In this document: piece by piece, positions 8,824 through 16,810 of the stretch | Layout of the letters: the number at the start of each line of letters is the position of its first letter | Position numbering within the stretch: position 1 is the stretch's first letter | NCBI GenBank assembly: GCA_037046615.1 | Contig: JBAOHD010000008.1 | Location: 248,001-312,000, forward strand | Direction of reading: 5' to 3' | DNA from: Phosphoribacter sp037046615 | GTDB taxonomy: Bacteria; Actinomycetota; Actinomycetes; Actinomycetales; Dermatophilaceae | DNA: 64,000 bases | Notes under the pieces: generated by a model | Database searches by the model: none | What the model saw: the letters and a program-made list of their open reading frames with translations, nothing else | Told to the model about the DNA's origin: nothing | Translations under genes and position numbers: made by a program

Positions 8824-9354
8824 TCATCGGCTCGGAGCCGTCACCGTCACCGGCTCGGCGCCGGTCACCGACACGAGCTGATCGTAGGTGGTGGGGAAGA
8901 CGGTGTTGGGGTGGCCAGCGGCCGCCCAGATCTCGTCGTACCCGGCAAGGTCGACGTCGATCAGCGTGCGGACGGGGCGGAGGTGCCCGACCGGCGCCAC
9001 CCCGCCGATGACGAATCCGGTCCGATCCCGGACGAAGTCGGCATCCGCCCTCCCCAGCGCCCTGACCCCGATCGCGGCCGCGACAACGGCAGTGTCGACC
9101 CGGTGGGCGCCGGAGGTGAGCACGAGGAGAGGTTCGTCGGTGGCCGAGGAGGTGTCCGCGGTGAGGATCCGGAAGACGAGCGAGTTGGCGATCTGGCCGA
9201 TGTCGATCCCGAGGTATGCCGCCGCGAGTGCTGCCGTCCGCGCGGCGCCGTCAAGGACGGTGATCCTCGGCGTGATCCCCGCGGCGGCGAGGGACGCGGA
9301 CACGCGGTCGACGGCGGGGTGGCGAAGAGTGTCGGACGAGGGCTCGACGGTCAT
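8824..9354 (-). CDS. YbaK/EbsC-family aminoacyl-tRNA deacylase-like protein
   Basis: A cytoplasmic protein of 176 residues with the YbaK/ProX fold, whose characterised members hydrolyse mischarged Cys-, Pro- or Ala-tRNA. LGIDIGQIANSLVFRI, LVLTSGAHRVD and FVIGGVAPVGH, then TLIDVDLAGYDEIWAAAGHPNTVF, are the family blocks. Its start is 9 bases after the stop of the DUF2207 gene, so both are probably on one leftward transcript. Substrate tRNA cannot be told. Confidence 0.88.
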   Translation of the reverse strand: MTVEPSSDTLRHPAVDRVSASLAAAGITPRITVLDGAARTAALAAAYLGIDIGQIANSLVFRILTADTSSATDEPLLVLTSGAHRVDTAVVAAAIGVRALGRADADFVRDRTGFVIGGVAPVGHLRPVRTLIDVDLAGYDEIWAAAGHPNTVFPTTYDQLVSVTGAEPVTVTAPSR

Positions 9355-9363
9355 GGCGTCACT

Positions 9364-10647
9364 CTAGAAGTCGCACCCGGCGCCATCGAGACAGCCACCG
9401 TCGCTGAGATCAACGACGTCACCCACGGACGACGAGAAGTCCCCGAGGGTGGAGCCGAGGTCGGCGAGATCGGTGAGTTCGGGGAGATTGGCCAGGTCGC
9501 CGATGTGGGAGAGGGGTCCCATGACGAGGTCGACCATGTCGGCGGCGTTGGCGAGTGCCGCGAGGTCTGTCGCGGACAGGCCGTCGGCAAACGACAGCCA
9601 CCCGAGGTCGGGCACGATGGTCACGCCCTGGCGGGCGCCGGCTGAGATGACCTCGCCAAAGACCGTGACCCAGCGGTCAGCGACGCCGAAGACCATGGCG
9701 TAGGGGAGATATCGGTTGAACAGACCGGCCGCTTCCTCGAAGCGGATCTGGTGAGCTTCGGCGCGCGTGAGGTATTCGCGGAATCCCATGGCCTGGATCC
9801 GGATCGCGGAGCCCTCGGCCGTGCGGGTCACGCGGCCGACGAGCGATCGCATGATGATGACCCCGGCCCCGAGAATGGCCAGGGGGAAGGTGAGGCTGAC
9901 GATGCCCGCCTCATGGTTGACGATCATCGCGATGAGGATGGCGAGCATGGCCAGTCCGACGAGGAAGATCGGGACGGCGACGCAGCCCCATCGCCCTCTC
10001 CGCGCGCGCGGGTGGTCGGGATACCAGCCGCGGTCGACGACCTCCCGGTAGATCGCAAGGTGGGCCTTGCGCAGCGCGATGCCGCCGTTGTCTCGGAGGT
10101 CCTCGATGCGTCGCACGAGTCCGCGGCTGAACAGGTCGGCAAGCAGTTGGCGCTCGAACTCACCGAGCCCGGCGAAGGGCGGTGACGGGTGGGTCGCGAC
10201 GAGGCGGTAGTCGCGGGCGGCTGAAGGTGGTAAAGGTGGTGAAAGTGGTGAAGGAGACAGCGTGGTCTCGGGAGATTCCTGAGCTGGTGATTCGTGACCG
10301 CCCGGAGGTTTTGGTGCCGCGACGATGCGGTAGTGCCCCTTGACGGCGAGATCGACGAGGCCGGCGGCCAGGTCGACAGAGTCGGCCCGACCGTCGAGGA
10401 CGGCTCCGACGACGGCAGGGGAGAGACCGTCGGGTGGGGTGAATCGCACGGCGACCGGCCCCGACCACTCTGGTCCGCCGCTGACTCGGCGGCGGTGGAC
10501 CGGCTGGCCCGGTGCGGGGAACTCGCCTGGCGTGACGCCGAAGAACAGCTCGTCGCGATGCCTGGTGCGCAGCAGCTTCGCGATCACGGCCGCGATGACA
10601 AGGGTGAAAACAGCGAGCAGCAACGCCCCCACGTCGGTGTCGTTCAT
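9364..10647 (-). CDS. DUF2207-family membrane protein
   Basis: A 427-residue protein with an N-terminal hydrophobic helix (VGALLLAVFTLVIAAVIAKLL), a cytoplasmic domain with the FTPPDGLSPAVVGAVLDGRAD motif, two central transmembrane helices and the C-terminal DUF2207 block EYLTRAEAHQIRFEEAAGLFNRYLPYAMVFGV. Unlike many DUF2207 proteins it lacks the long extracytoplasmic N-terminal domain, so it is the short form. A Pro/Ser/Leu linker coded by 9-bp repeats lies near residue 135, and the tail is Gly/Asp/Leu-rich. Function unknown; it is followed by ybaK. Confidence 0.8.
   Translation of the reverse strand: MNDTDVGALLLAVFTLVIAAVIAKLLRTRHRDELFFGVTPGEFPAPGQPVHRRRVSGGPEWSGPVAVRFTPPDGLSPAVVGAVLDGRADSVDLAAGLVDLAVKGHYRIVAAPKPPGGHESPAQESPETTLSPSPLSPPLPPSAARDYRLVATHPSPPFAGLGEFERQLLADLFSRGLVRRIEDLRDNGGIALRKAHLAIYREVVDRGWYPDHPRARRGRWGCVAVPIFLVGLAMLAILIAMIVNHEAGIVSLTFPLAILGAGVIIMRSLVGRVTRTAEGSAIRIQAMGFREYLTRAEAHQIRFEEAAGLFNRYLPYAMVFGVADRWVTVFGEVISAGARQGVTIVPDLGWLSFADGLSATDLAALANAADMVDLVMGPLSHIGDLANLPELTDLADLGSTLGDFSSSVGDVVDLSDGGCLDGAGCDF
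10223..10254. repeat. Tandem 9-bp repeats inside the DUF2207 gene
   Basis: About three and a half copies of a GAAGGTGGT-type 9-mer, AT-richer than the surroundings, coding a Ser/Pro/Leu linker on the minus strand. A likely slippage site; no other role is visible. Confidence 0.7.
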
Positions 10648-10663
10648 CCCGCCAATCTACGGC

Positions 10664-10694
10664 TTGACAGGGTGTCCGACCCCACCGGTAGAGT
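10664..10694 (+). promoter_or_regulatory. Predicted promoter of the DnaE/DinB cassette
   Basis: TTGACA at 10664-10669 is a perfect -35 box; TAGAGT at 10689-10694 is a fair -10 with a 19-base spacer (GGTAGA with 17 is the alternative). It faces the DUF6504-HEPN-dnaE genes and stands just upstream of the LexA box. Confidence 0.6.
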
Positions 10695-10704
10695 GCTTCC
10701 AGAG

Positions 10705-10720
10705 TCGAACACGTGTCCGA
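10705..10720. promoter_or_regulatory. LexA-binding site (SOS box)
   Basis: TCGAACACGTGTCCGA differs at one base from the actinobacterial SOS consensus TCGAAC-N4-GTTCGA. It begins 10 bases downstream of the predicted -10 box, where bound LexA would block initiation. It is the only such site I found ahead of a gene in this window, and it precedes the error-prone polymerase cassette. Confidence 0.75.
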
Positions 10721-10859
10721 GAGTCCGGCCGTAGGTGGTCCCATACGTGGGATCGACATGGTCCGGGCACAGAGCGTAGTTCGTCCGAATCTGCGGATGG
10801 GTCGAGTCCGCCCCGGTCGTGACCGTGAGGTCACATGGTCACCCACAGGGGGCTCGCTC

Positions 10860-11246
10860 GTGACGCGTCGGTATGCCGCACCGCTCACCGTGCACACATC
10901 TGTCCATTCATGGGATACGCCCAATCATCGCCACACCGCGATGGGTTTGCCTGAACAGGCTCCGGACACACCGGGCACACCCGGCGTGCCCGTCGGGTTC
11001 GTCTGGCGTGGTCGGCGGTATGCCGTGCGGGCGGTCCTCGCCCAATGGCAGGAGCGCCGGGCGTGGTGGCGGGAGGCGCTCGACCCTGCTCCCGGCCAGC
11101 CTCACGGGATCGGGGCCGCCGCCCGCGAGCGACACGTCTGGCGCGTTGAGGCCAGCGTGCGCCCCGACTCCACCGTCGCCGTCGTTGAGTTGAGCTACGA
11201 CGCCTCCGGTATGCCGCCCTGGCAGCTCACCCGGGTGGTGGACTGA
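10860..11246 (+). CDS. DUF6504 family protein
   Basis: A protein of 128 residues from GTG 10860, chosen because RRYAAPLTV starts the family and AGGGGG lies eight bases upstream; the frame is open back to 10713 but would then overlap the LexA box. The core FVWRGRRYAVRAVLAQWQERRAWWREA and the C-terminal YDASGMPPWQLTRVVD identify DUF6504, which in many actinobacteria accompanies an SAV_6107 HEPN protein and a DnaE-type polymerase. An insertion of about 20 residues separates the first strand from the core. Its biochemical role is unknown; position right behind an SOS box suggests a DNA-damage role. Confidence 0.82.
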   Translation: MTRRYAAPLTVHTSVHSWDTPNHRHTAMGLPEQAPDTPGTPGVPVGFVWRGRRYAVRAVLAQWQERRAWWREALDPAPGQPHGIGAAARERHVWRVEASVRPDSTVAVVELSYDASGMPPWQLTRVVD

Positions 11247-11247
11247 C

Positions 11248-11706
11248 ATGGCTACCCGTCCGACGATCTCCAGCACCGTCGTCGAGCTGCTCGACCGCTC
11301 CGGTGCGAGCCTCCAGCAGGCCAGTCATGCCGCCGTCACGGCCGATCGCTACATCCATGCTCACCTCGGTGCGCTCCGAGCCGCGGCCGCCGTCCTCGCC
11401 GCCCGGTCGACGCCCTCAGGCTGGTCCCGACCGCGGAGCGTGTGGGAGGTGCTGCCCACGCTCGCGCCCGAACTCTCCGAATGGGCGACCTTCTTCGCGT
11501 CCTCGGCCAACCGCCGGGCGATGCTCGAACGCGGTGAGAGCACAGTGTCAGCCCGGCAGGCTGACGACCTTCTGCGTCAGGTCGAGCTCTTCGTCGAGCT
11601 GGTCCAGGAGACCTTGGGTGTGCCCCAGATCGTCGCTCTGCCGGGTTATCTCTCTCCCACCTCCCGCGGCGGTGGAGCACGGCATACCCGCTCCGTGGCG
11701 GGCTGA
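11248..11706 (+). CDS. SAV_6107-family HEPN-domain protein
   Basis: A mainly helical protein of 152 residues resembling the SAV_6107 HEPN family: AAVTADRYIHAHLGALRAAAAVLAAR, then a Trp-containing stretch RSVWEVLPTLAPELSEWATFF and a final long helix. I do not see a clear Rx4-6H catalytic motif of toxin-type HEPN RNases, so a scaffolding or nucleic-acid binding role is as likely. The start follows the DUF6504 stop by one base, and dnaE starts 4 bases after its stop, so the three are almost certainly co-translated. No ImuA' or ImuB gene is present, and this pair may fill their adaptor role (inference). Confidence 0.8.
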   Translation: MATRPTISSTVVELLDRSGASLQQASHAAVTADRYIHAHLGALRAAAAVLAARSTPSGWSRPRSVWEVLPTLAPELSEWATFFASSANRRAMLERGESTVSARQADDLLRQVELFVELVQETLGVPQIVALPGYLSPTSRGGGARHTRSVAG

Positions 11707-11710
11707 CGAG

Positions 11711-14700
11711 ATGGACACTTTCGTCCACCTCCATGTCGCGTCCGGGTACTCGATGCAGTACGGCGCCTCGACCCCGGCTGCGCTCGTGGCGCGGGCGGCG
11801 GCCTACGGTCAACCGGCGCTCGCGCTCACCGATCGCGACGGGCTCTACGGAGCGGTGCGGTTCGTCCAGGCGTGCGTCGATGCCCGCATCGCCCCCATCC
11901 TTGGAGTCGACCTCGCCGTCGCGCCCGAGCCTCGGCCACCCGGGCAACCCCGGGTGCGGACCCCGGCCCGGGGAGGGGCCCTGCGCGACGACCGGCTGCC
12001 GCGGGTGACCGTCCTGGCCCGCGGGATGAATGCGGGGCTCGCGCCCGGCCAAGGGTGGGCTCGCCTGTGCCGCCTCGTCACCGACGCGCACCTGTCCGGC
12101 CAGCGTGGGCAACCTCGCCTCACCGTCGACCTCCTCGCCCAGGCCATGGCGAGCAGCCACGACGAGCCATCCCCGCTCGTCGTTCTGCTCGGCCCGGATT
12201 CCGATGTCGGGCGAGCCGTGCTCGCACGACGCAAGGCGGCGGCGTATGCCGCGCTCGCCCGCTGGCAGGCCGCCCTGCCGCGCGGGGCGATCGTGCTCGA
12301 GGCGGTCTGCCACGGGGGGCCTGAAGGCACCCCCGGCAGTCTCGGCCAGGCTGGCCGCACCCTCGCGCTCGGGCGCGACACCGGCATACCCGTGGTCCTT
12401 ACGGCCGCAGTGCGTCATGCCGACCCTGAGGAGGCGGCCACGGTCGATGTCCTCGACGCCGCTCGACGTCTGGTCATGCTCGATGTGCGCCATCTCGACC
12501 GGGTGACAACGGCCGGCCATCTCACGCCGACTCCGGCGATGATTGCTCTCGCGTGCGACATCGCCCAGGCCTCCGGCCCGGGGCTCGCCGGGGGCACCGC
12601 GGCGACCCGTGACGTCGCCGCAGCGCTTGTCGCCACGACGATGGCGCTCGCGACCGAGTGCATCCAGGACCCCGCGATTGACCTCGGGATCGGCGGGATC
12701 CACCTGCCCGAGCAGACCCAGCTCGGTCTCGCGGTCGACGACGATCCCCAGCAGGTGTTGGCAGCGCGGTGCCACGGCGCTCTCCTCGGGCGCTATCCCC
12801 AGGCGACGGGCTCGGAGCTCACCCGAGTGCGCTCGCGGCTCGAGGACGAGCTCGACGTCATCGCGACGCTGGGGTATGCCACCTACTTCCTCACCGTGGC
12901 AACGGTGACCGACCTCATCCGTGACCTGGGGGTGCGGGTCGCAGCGCGGGGGTCGGGCGCCGGCTCGCTGGTCAACTATCTCCTCGGGATCTCCGGTGTC
13001 GACCCCATCCGCTACGACCTGCTCATGGAGCGGTTTTGCTCACCGTTGCGCGCCCAGCTGCCCGACATCGACATCGACGTCGAATCAGCCCGGCGCACCG
13101 AGATCTACGAGAAGGTCCTCGCCCGGTTCGGTGGCGAGCGGGTGACATGCGTATCGATGATGGACTCCTACCGCGTCCGCCACGCGATCCGCGATGTCGG
13201 TGCCGCCCTCGGTCTGCCGCCGGGGGAGGTCGACGCAATGGCCAAGGCATTCCCGCACATCTCCGCCCGTCACGCCAGGTCGGCCATCGCCGACCTGCCC
13301 GAGCTGCGCGTCACCGGGTTAGGGTCGGCCCGCTACGACCTGCTGTTCGATCTCGTCGAGCGCCTCGATGGGCTGCCCCGTCACATCGCGCTTCATCCAT
13401 GCGGCGTCATCCTGTCCAATTCAACTCTGCTGCAACGCACTCCGGTTGAGGCCAGTTGGCTGGGTTTTCCGATGAGTCAGTTCGACAAGGACGATGTCGA
13501 GATCCTCGGGCTGCTCAAACTCGACATCCTCGGCATCCGGATGCAGTCGGCGATGGCGTATGCCGTCTCCGAGGTCGCCCGGGTCGACGGCGTCCACGTC
13601 GATCTCGATGACTCCGCCCACGTGCCTCTCGACGACGCACCGACCTTCCGGATGATCCGCACCACGCGCACGTTGGGGTGTTTCCAGATCGAGAGCCCAG
13701 GCCAACGCGAGCTCATCGGCAAGTTCGGTCCCGAGCGGTTCGAGGACCTCATCATCGACATCTCGTTGTTCCGGCCGGGGCCGGTCAAATCCGACATGAT
13801 CGTCCCGTTCCTCAACGCCAGGCACGGATGGGCTCCCACCGATTACCTCCACCCCACGCTCATCCCTGCGCTCCAGGAGACCGAAGGCGTCGTCGTCTTC
13901 CACGAACAGGTCCTCAAGATCGTCGCCGAGACCACGGGCGTCACCCTCGCCCACGCCGACGAGGTCCGTCGGGCGATGGGGTCGGTCGACGGTCAGGCCA
14001 AAGTCCTGGCTTGGTGGCGGCCGGCCGCGCTGGCCCGGGGCTACTCCGTCGAGGACGTCGAGCGGATCTGGGAGGTCCTGCGCGCGTTCGCGTCGTTCGG
14101 CTTCTGCAAGGCTCATGCGGCAGCTTTCGCCTTACCGACCTACCAGTCGGCCTGGCTCAAGACCCATCACCCGGCCGCTTTCGTCGCGGGGGTGCTCACC
14201 TATGACCCCGGCATGTATCCCAAGCGACTCATCCTCGACGACGCTCGCTCGCTCGGCATCCAGATCCTCGGCCTCGACGTCAATGCCAGCACGGGCGGGT
14301 ATGCCGTCGAGCGGGTCTCCTGCGACGCGCCCCCACCGGCACCTGATCTGCCCGACGGGCGGGGATACGGCATCCGGGTGTCGCTGGCGGACGTCAAAGG
14401 GATCACCGAGACCGAGATCGCCCGGATTGTCGCCGGGGCGCCATACGCCGGTCTGGCCGACTTCGCCCAGCGCGCCGCCGTGAGCCGGCCGGTGCTTGAG
14501 CGACTCGTCCTGGCCGGCGGATTCGACTCCATCTACGGCCTCGATCATTCGGGTCAGCCCGGCAGCCGGGGGCGGGTGACTCGCCGCGATCTGCTCCTGC
14601 ATGTCGCCGAACTCGACCGGTGGACCCGCAGCCAGTCCCGGCCTGCCACGGCCATCGGGCGGGCGAAATGGTCGCGACGGCTGACCGCCGGCACGACGGA

Positions 14701-15763
14701 TCCGGCTCAGAGCGGCGATCGAGCCCGGATGGACGGAAAGCGAGGGGCAACCGGCTGGCGCAGCGATCGTGACGGTGTCGGCATCGCCGAGTTGGCGGCT
14801 GCCCAGTCGCACGCCGCTGCTGCCGTGCCGGAAGCGGCACGGCATACCCAACTCGCTCTCCCACTCGATGACGCCCCCCACCTGACGGCCGGGAGTGGGC
14901 TGCCCGAGTTGAGCGTGACCGAACGCATCGGCGCCGAGTTGGAGGTCCTCGGCCTCGATGCCAGCGCGCACGTCGTCGAGGTCTACGCACCGATGCTCCA
15001 TGCCCTTGGAGTCACCCGGGCTCGTGATATCGGCCAGGCCCGCAACCGCAGTGAGGTGTGGATCGCCGGGGTGAAAGTCGCGACGCAGACGCCGCCGATC
15101 CGCTCCGGTCGTCGAGTCGTCTTCCTCACCCTCGACGACTCGACCGGGCCGGTCGACGCGACCTTCTTCGAGGACGTCCAGGGACCGTATGCCGCGACCG
15201 TCTTCCACTCGTGGATGATGCTCGTCCGCGGCGTCGTGCGCCGCACGGGCAGGCGTGGCGTCTCCGTGCGCGCGACCGGGGCGTGGGAGCTCAGTGGCCT
15301 CTGGGACGCCTGGAGCCGCGGGGGAGCCGAGGCTCTTCGAGCAGCGCTCGCGGCGGCCGACGACGACGCCCATGCGCGGGCGGCCGCAGCAGCCGCGGCC
15401 TACGCCCAACCGGTCCGGGGTCGACCCACGGGCACGCCATGGTCGTCGGAGGAAGAGCGGCGCCGACAGACCCCAGGTCATGACCCGTATGCCGCGGGTG
15501 ACGCCGCAGATGAAGCCGCAGGCCTCCCGCGGGGAGATCGAGCCGGTGGCATGGGCGGTTCGCCCCGAGGACGGACGGTCCTCGTCCACGCATCCGGGTT
15601 CACCCAGTCGCCCTATGCCGACGTCAAGCCACCCGGCACTCCGGCCCGTGACGGGCGGCGGGCCGCCGCTGGGGCGGTGCCGTCTCGACCGGTAGGCGAC
15701 CAGCCCTCCGGTCGTCCGCCGCGCAAACTCTGGCATTCGAGTCCGGGGAGTTCCGGCGGATGA
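11711..15763 (+). CDS. dnaE2: DnaE-type DNA polymerase III alpha subunit (error-prone DnaE2/ImuC-like class)
   Basis: A C-family polymerase of 1350 residues from ATG 11711. PHP domain at about 1-290 (HLHVASGYSMQYGAS, ALTDRDGLYGAVRF). Palm motifs: ARGSGAGSLVNYLLGISGVD from 411, catalytic D452 and D454 in LPDIDIDVE and D605 in LKLDILG. KAHAAAFALPTYQSAWLKTHHP lies near 800. An unusual Arg/Gly/Ala insertion (about 970-1040) ends in QLALPL, a plausible beta-clamp motif, before an OB fold (about 1115-1200). A further 150-residue Ala/Arg/Gly/Pro tail makes it longer than most DnaE2 (about 1080). It is the third gene behind the LexA box and is followed by dinB, which supports a mutagenic translesion role rather than replication. 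Confidence 0.9.
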   Translation: MDTFVHLHVASGYSMQYGASTPAALVARAAAYGQPALALTDRDGLYGAVRFVQACVDARIAPILGVDLAVAPEPRPPGQPRVRTPARGGALRDDRLPRVTVLARGMNAGLAPGQGWARLCRLVTDAHLSGQRGQPRLTVDLLAQAMASSHDEPSPLVVLLGPDSDVGRAVLARRKAAAYAALARWQAALPRGAIVLEAVCHGGPEGTPGSLGQAGRTLALGRDTGIPVVLTAAVRHADPEEAATVDVLDAARRLVMLDVRHLDRVTTAGHLTPTPAMIALACDIAQASGPGLAGGTAATRDVAAALVATTMALATECIQDPAIDLGIGGIHLPEQTQLGLAVDDDPQQVLAARCHGALLGRYPQATGSELTRVRSRLEDELDVIATLGYATYFLTVATVTDLIRDLGVRVAARGSGAGSLVNYLLGISGVDPIRYDLLMERFCSPLRAQLPDIDIDVESARRTEIYEKVLARFGGERVTCVSMMDSYRVRHAIRDVGAALGLPPGEVDAMAKAFPHISARHARSAIADLPELRVTGLGSARYDLLFDLVERLDGLPRHIALHPCGVILSNSTLLQRTPVEASWLGFPMSQFDKDDVEILGLLKLDILGIRMQSAMAYAVSEVARVDGVHVDLDDSAHVPLDDAPTFRMIRTTRTLGCFQIESPGQRELIGKFGPERFEDLIIDISLFRPGPVKSDMIVPFLNARHGWAPTDYLHPTLIPALQETEGVVVFHEQVLKIVAETTGVTLAHADEVRRAMGSVDGQAKVLAWWRPAALARGYSVEDVERIWEVLRAFASFGFCKAHAAAFALPTYQSAWLKTHHPAAFVAGVLTYDPGMYPKRLILDDARSLGIQILGLDVNASTGGYAVERVSCDAPPPAPDLPDGRGYGIRVSLADVKGITETEIARIVAGAPYAGLADFAQRAAVSRPVLERLVLAGGFDSIYGLDHSGQPGSRGRVTRRDLLLHVAELDRWTRSQSRPATAIGRAKWSRRLTAGTTDPAQSGDRARMDGKRGATGWRSDRDGVGIAELAAAQSHAAAAVPEAARHTQLALPLDDAPHLTAGSGLPELSVTERIGAELEVLGLDASAHVVEVYAPMLHALGVTRARDIGQARNRSEVWIAGVKVATQTPPIRSGRRVVFLTLDDSTGPVDATFFEDVQGPYAATVFHSWMMLVRGVVRRTGRRGVSVRATGAWELSGLWDAWSRGGAEALRAALAAADDDAHARAAAAAAAYAQPVRGRPTGTPWSSEEERRRQTPGHDPYAAGDAADEAAGLPRGDRAGGMGGSPRGRTVLVHASGFTQSPYADVKPPGTPARDGRRAAAGAVPSRPVGDQPSGRPPRKLWHSSPGSSGG

Positions 15764-15904
15764 GATCCCAGGACAGACCTAGCCCCTGGGGGGTGCTCAC
15801 CAGAGACGGGACCCGTAGCCTCAGAGGGAGGCCCACCGGCCTTGACGGTGAGTCCACCTGCCTCAGCAGTGTCCAGGGCACGCGGCCCGTGCCGTGCCCG
15901 GGGG

Positions 15905-15937
15905 ACGCCCGTGGCACGCCCGTGGCACGCCCGTGCT
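15905..15937. repeat. Three tandem 11-bp repeats
   Basis: ACGCCCGTGGC occurs at 15905-15915 and 15916-15926, with a third, slightly changed copy at 15927-15937. It lies between dnaE and the methyltransferase and would be coding only if that gene started further upstream. Confidence 0.8.
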
Positions 15938-15964
15938 GCCGCTGGCCGGGATCCTTGCGAGCAC

Positions 15965-15970
15965 TACAGT
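15965..15970 (+). promoter_or_regulatory. Candidate -10 box of a leaderless methyltransferase transcript
   Basis: TACAGT is followed by six bases and then GTG 15977, the geometry of a leaderless actinobacterial promoter; no ribosome-binding site precedes that GTG. No -35 box is recognisable. The identical TACAGT-N6-start arrangement occurs before the polD gene at 62183. Confidence 0.4.
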
Positions 15971-15976
15971 GTCGGT

Positions 15977-16759
15977 GTGCCCCAGGACCAGCCCCGCACT
16001 CGTCGTGCTGCTGCCGGCGTCCGCACCCCGGCCTTGTGGGCCGATGTCCGCGAAGTGGCCGTGGGCCAGGCAGCACAGCTCGGTCGTCCGATCGTCGTGC
16101 TCGACCTGGGGGGTGGCACCGGTGAGTTGGCGGTGCCTTTGGCCGCACTCGGGCCGGACACCGTTGCCGCCGTCACCGTCGTCGATCCCAGCCCTGACGC
16201 CCTCGCGGCACTCCAACGCCGCGCTGCCGAGTCCGCCGTCGCTGGCAGGGTCACCGCCCTGCAAGGGGACGCCGACACTCTCGCCGAGATCGTCCCGCTC
16301 GGGTCCTTCGACGTCGTGTGCTGCCATGGGGTGCTCGAGGTCGTCGACGACCCCGCCGCCACCCTTCGTGCAGTGTCAGCTGCCTTGGCGCCCGCCGGTG
16401 TCGTGTCGCTGGCCGCAGCCGGACGTCTCGCGGCCGTCCTGTCCCGAGCCCTCGTCGGTGAGTTCGATCAGGCTCACGCCGTCCTCACCGGACCGACCGG
16501 ATCATGGGGAGAGGGCGATCCGTTGCCCCGACGATTCGACCTCCACACCCTTCGCGCGCTCGTCAACGGCGCTGGCCTCGCGGTGGACGGCTGGCGCGGC
16601 ACCCGTGTCCTCAGCGACCTCGTCCCGTCGGTCCACGTCGACACCGATGCGCAGCGCACCGCTCTCCTGGCCCTCGAAGACACCCTGGCCGGCCACCCGG
16701 CATACCCTTTGCTGGGGGAGTTGGGTGCGGCGTTGCACGTCATCGCTCGGGCCGGCTGA
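15977..16759 (+). CDS. SAM-dependent class I methyltransferase
   Basis: A cytoplasmic protein of 260 residues. VLDLGGGTGELAVPLAALG is the SAM-binding glycine loop (motif I), VTVVDPSPDAL motif II, and FDVVCCHGVLEVVDDPAATLRAVSAALAPAGVVSL motif IV onwards, resembling the SmtA/CmoM-like group. The frame is open to 15842, but the upstream part is a repeat-rich Arg/Pro/Ala stretch, so GTG 15977 is preferred. It sits between the two error-prone polymerase genes in the same direction, 51 bases before dinB; substrate (tRNA, small molecule or lipid) is unknown. Confidence 0.82.
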   Translation: MPQDQPRTRRAAAGVRTPALWADVREVAVGQAAQLGRPIVVLDLGGGTGELAVPLAALGPDTVAAVTVVDPSPDALAALQRRAAESAVAGRVTALQGDADTLAEIVPLGSFDVVCCHGVLEVVDDPAATLRAVSAALAPAGVVSLAAAGRLAAVLSRALVGEFDQAHAVLTGPTGSWGEGDPLPRRFDLHTLRALVNGAGLAVDGWRGTRVLSDLVPSVHVDTDAQRTALLALEDTLAGHPAYPLLGELGAALHVIARAG

Positions 16760-16810
16760 CCCTGCCCGCATCGATGGGTTACCCGCTGACGTGAGCAGGA
16801 GGTGGGGTGG

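Noticed and set aside
10713..10859. Longer N-terminus of the DUF6504 protein
   Set aside because: It would start inside the LexA box and before a ribosome site; family similarity begins at RRYAAPL after GTG 10860.
14132..15736. A 534-codon minus-strand open frame opposite the 3' part of dnaE
   Set aside because: Antisense shadow of a coding region with strong third-position GC; no recognisable protein.
15842..15976. N-terminal extension of the methyltransferase
   Set aside because: Consists of Arg/Pro/Ala translated from 11-bp repeats and overlaps the predicted -10 box; the conserved fold starts after GTG 15977.
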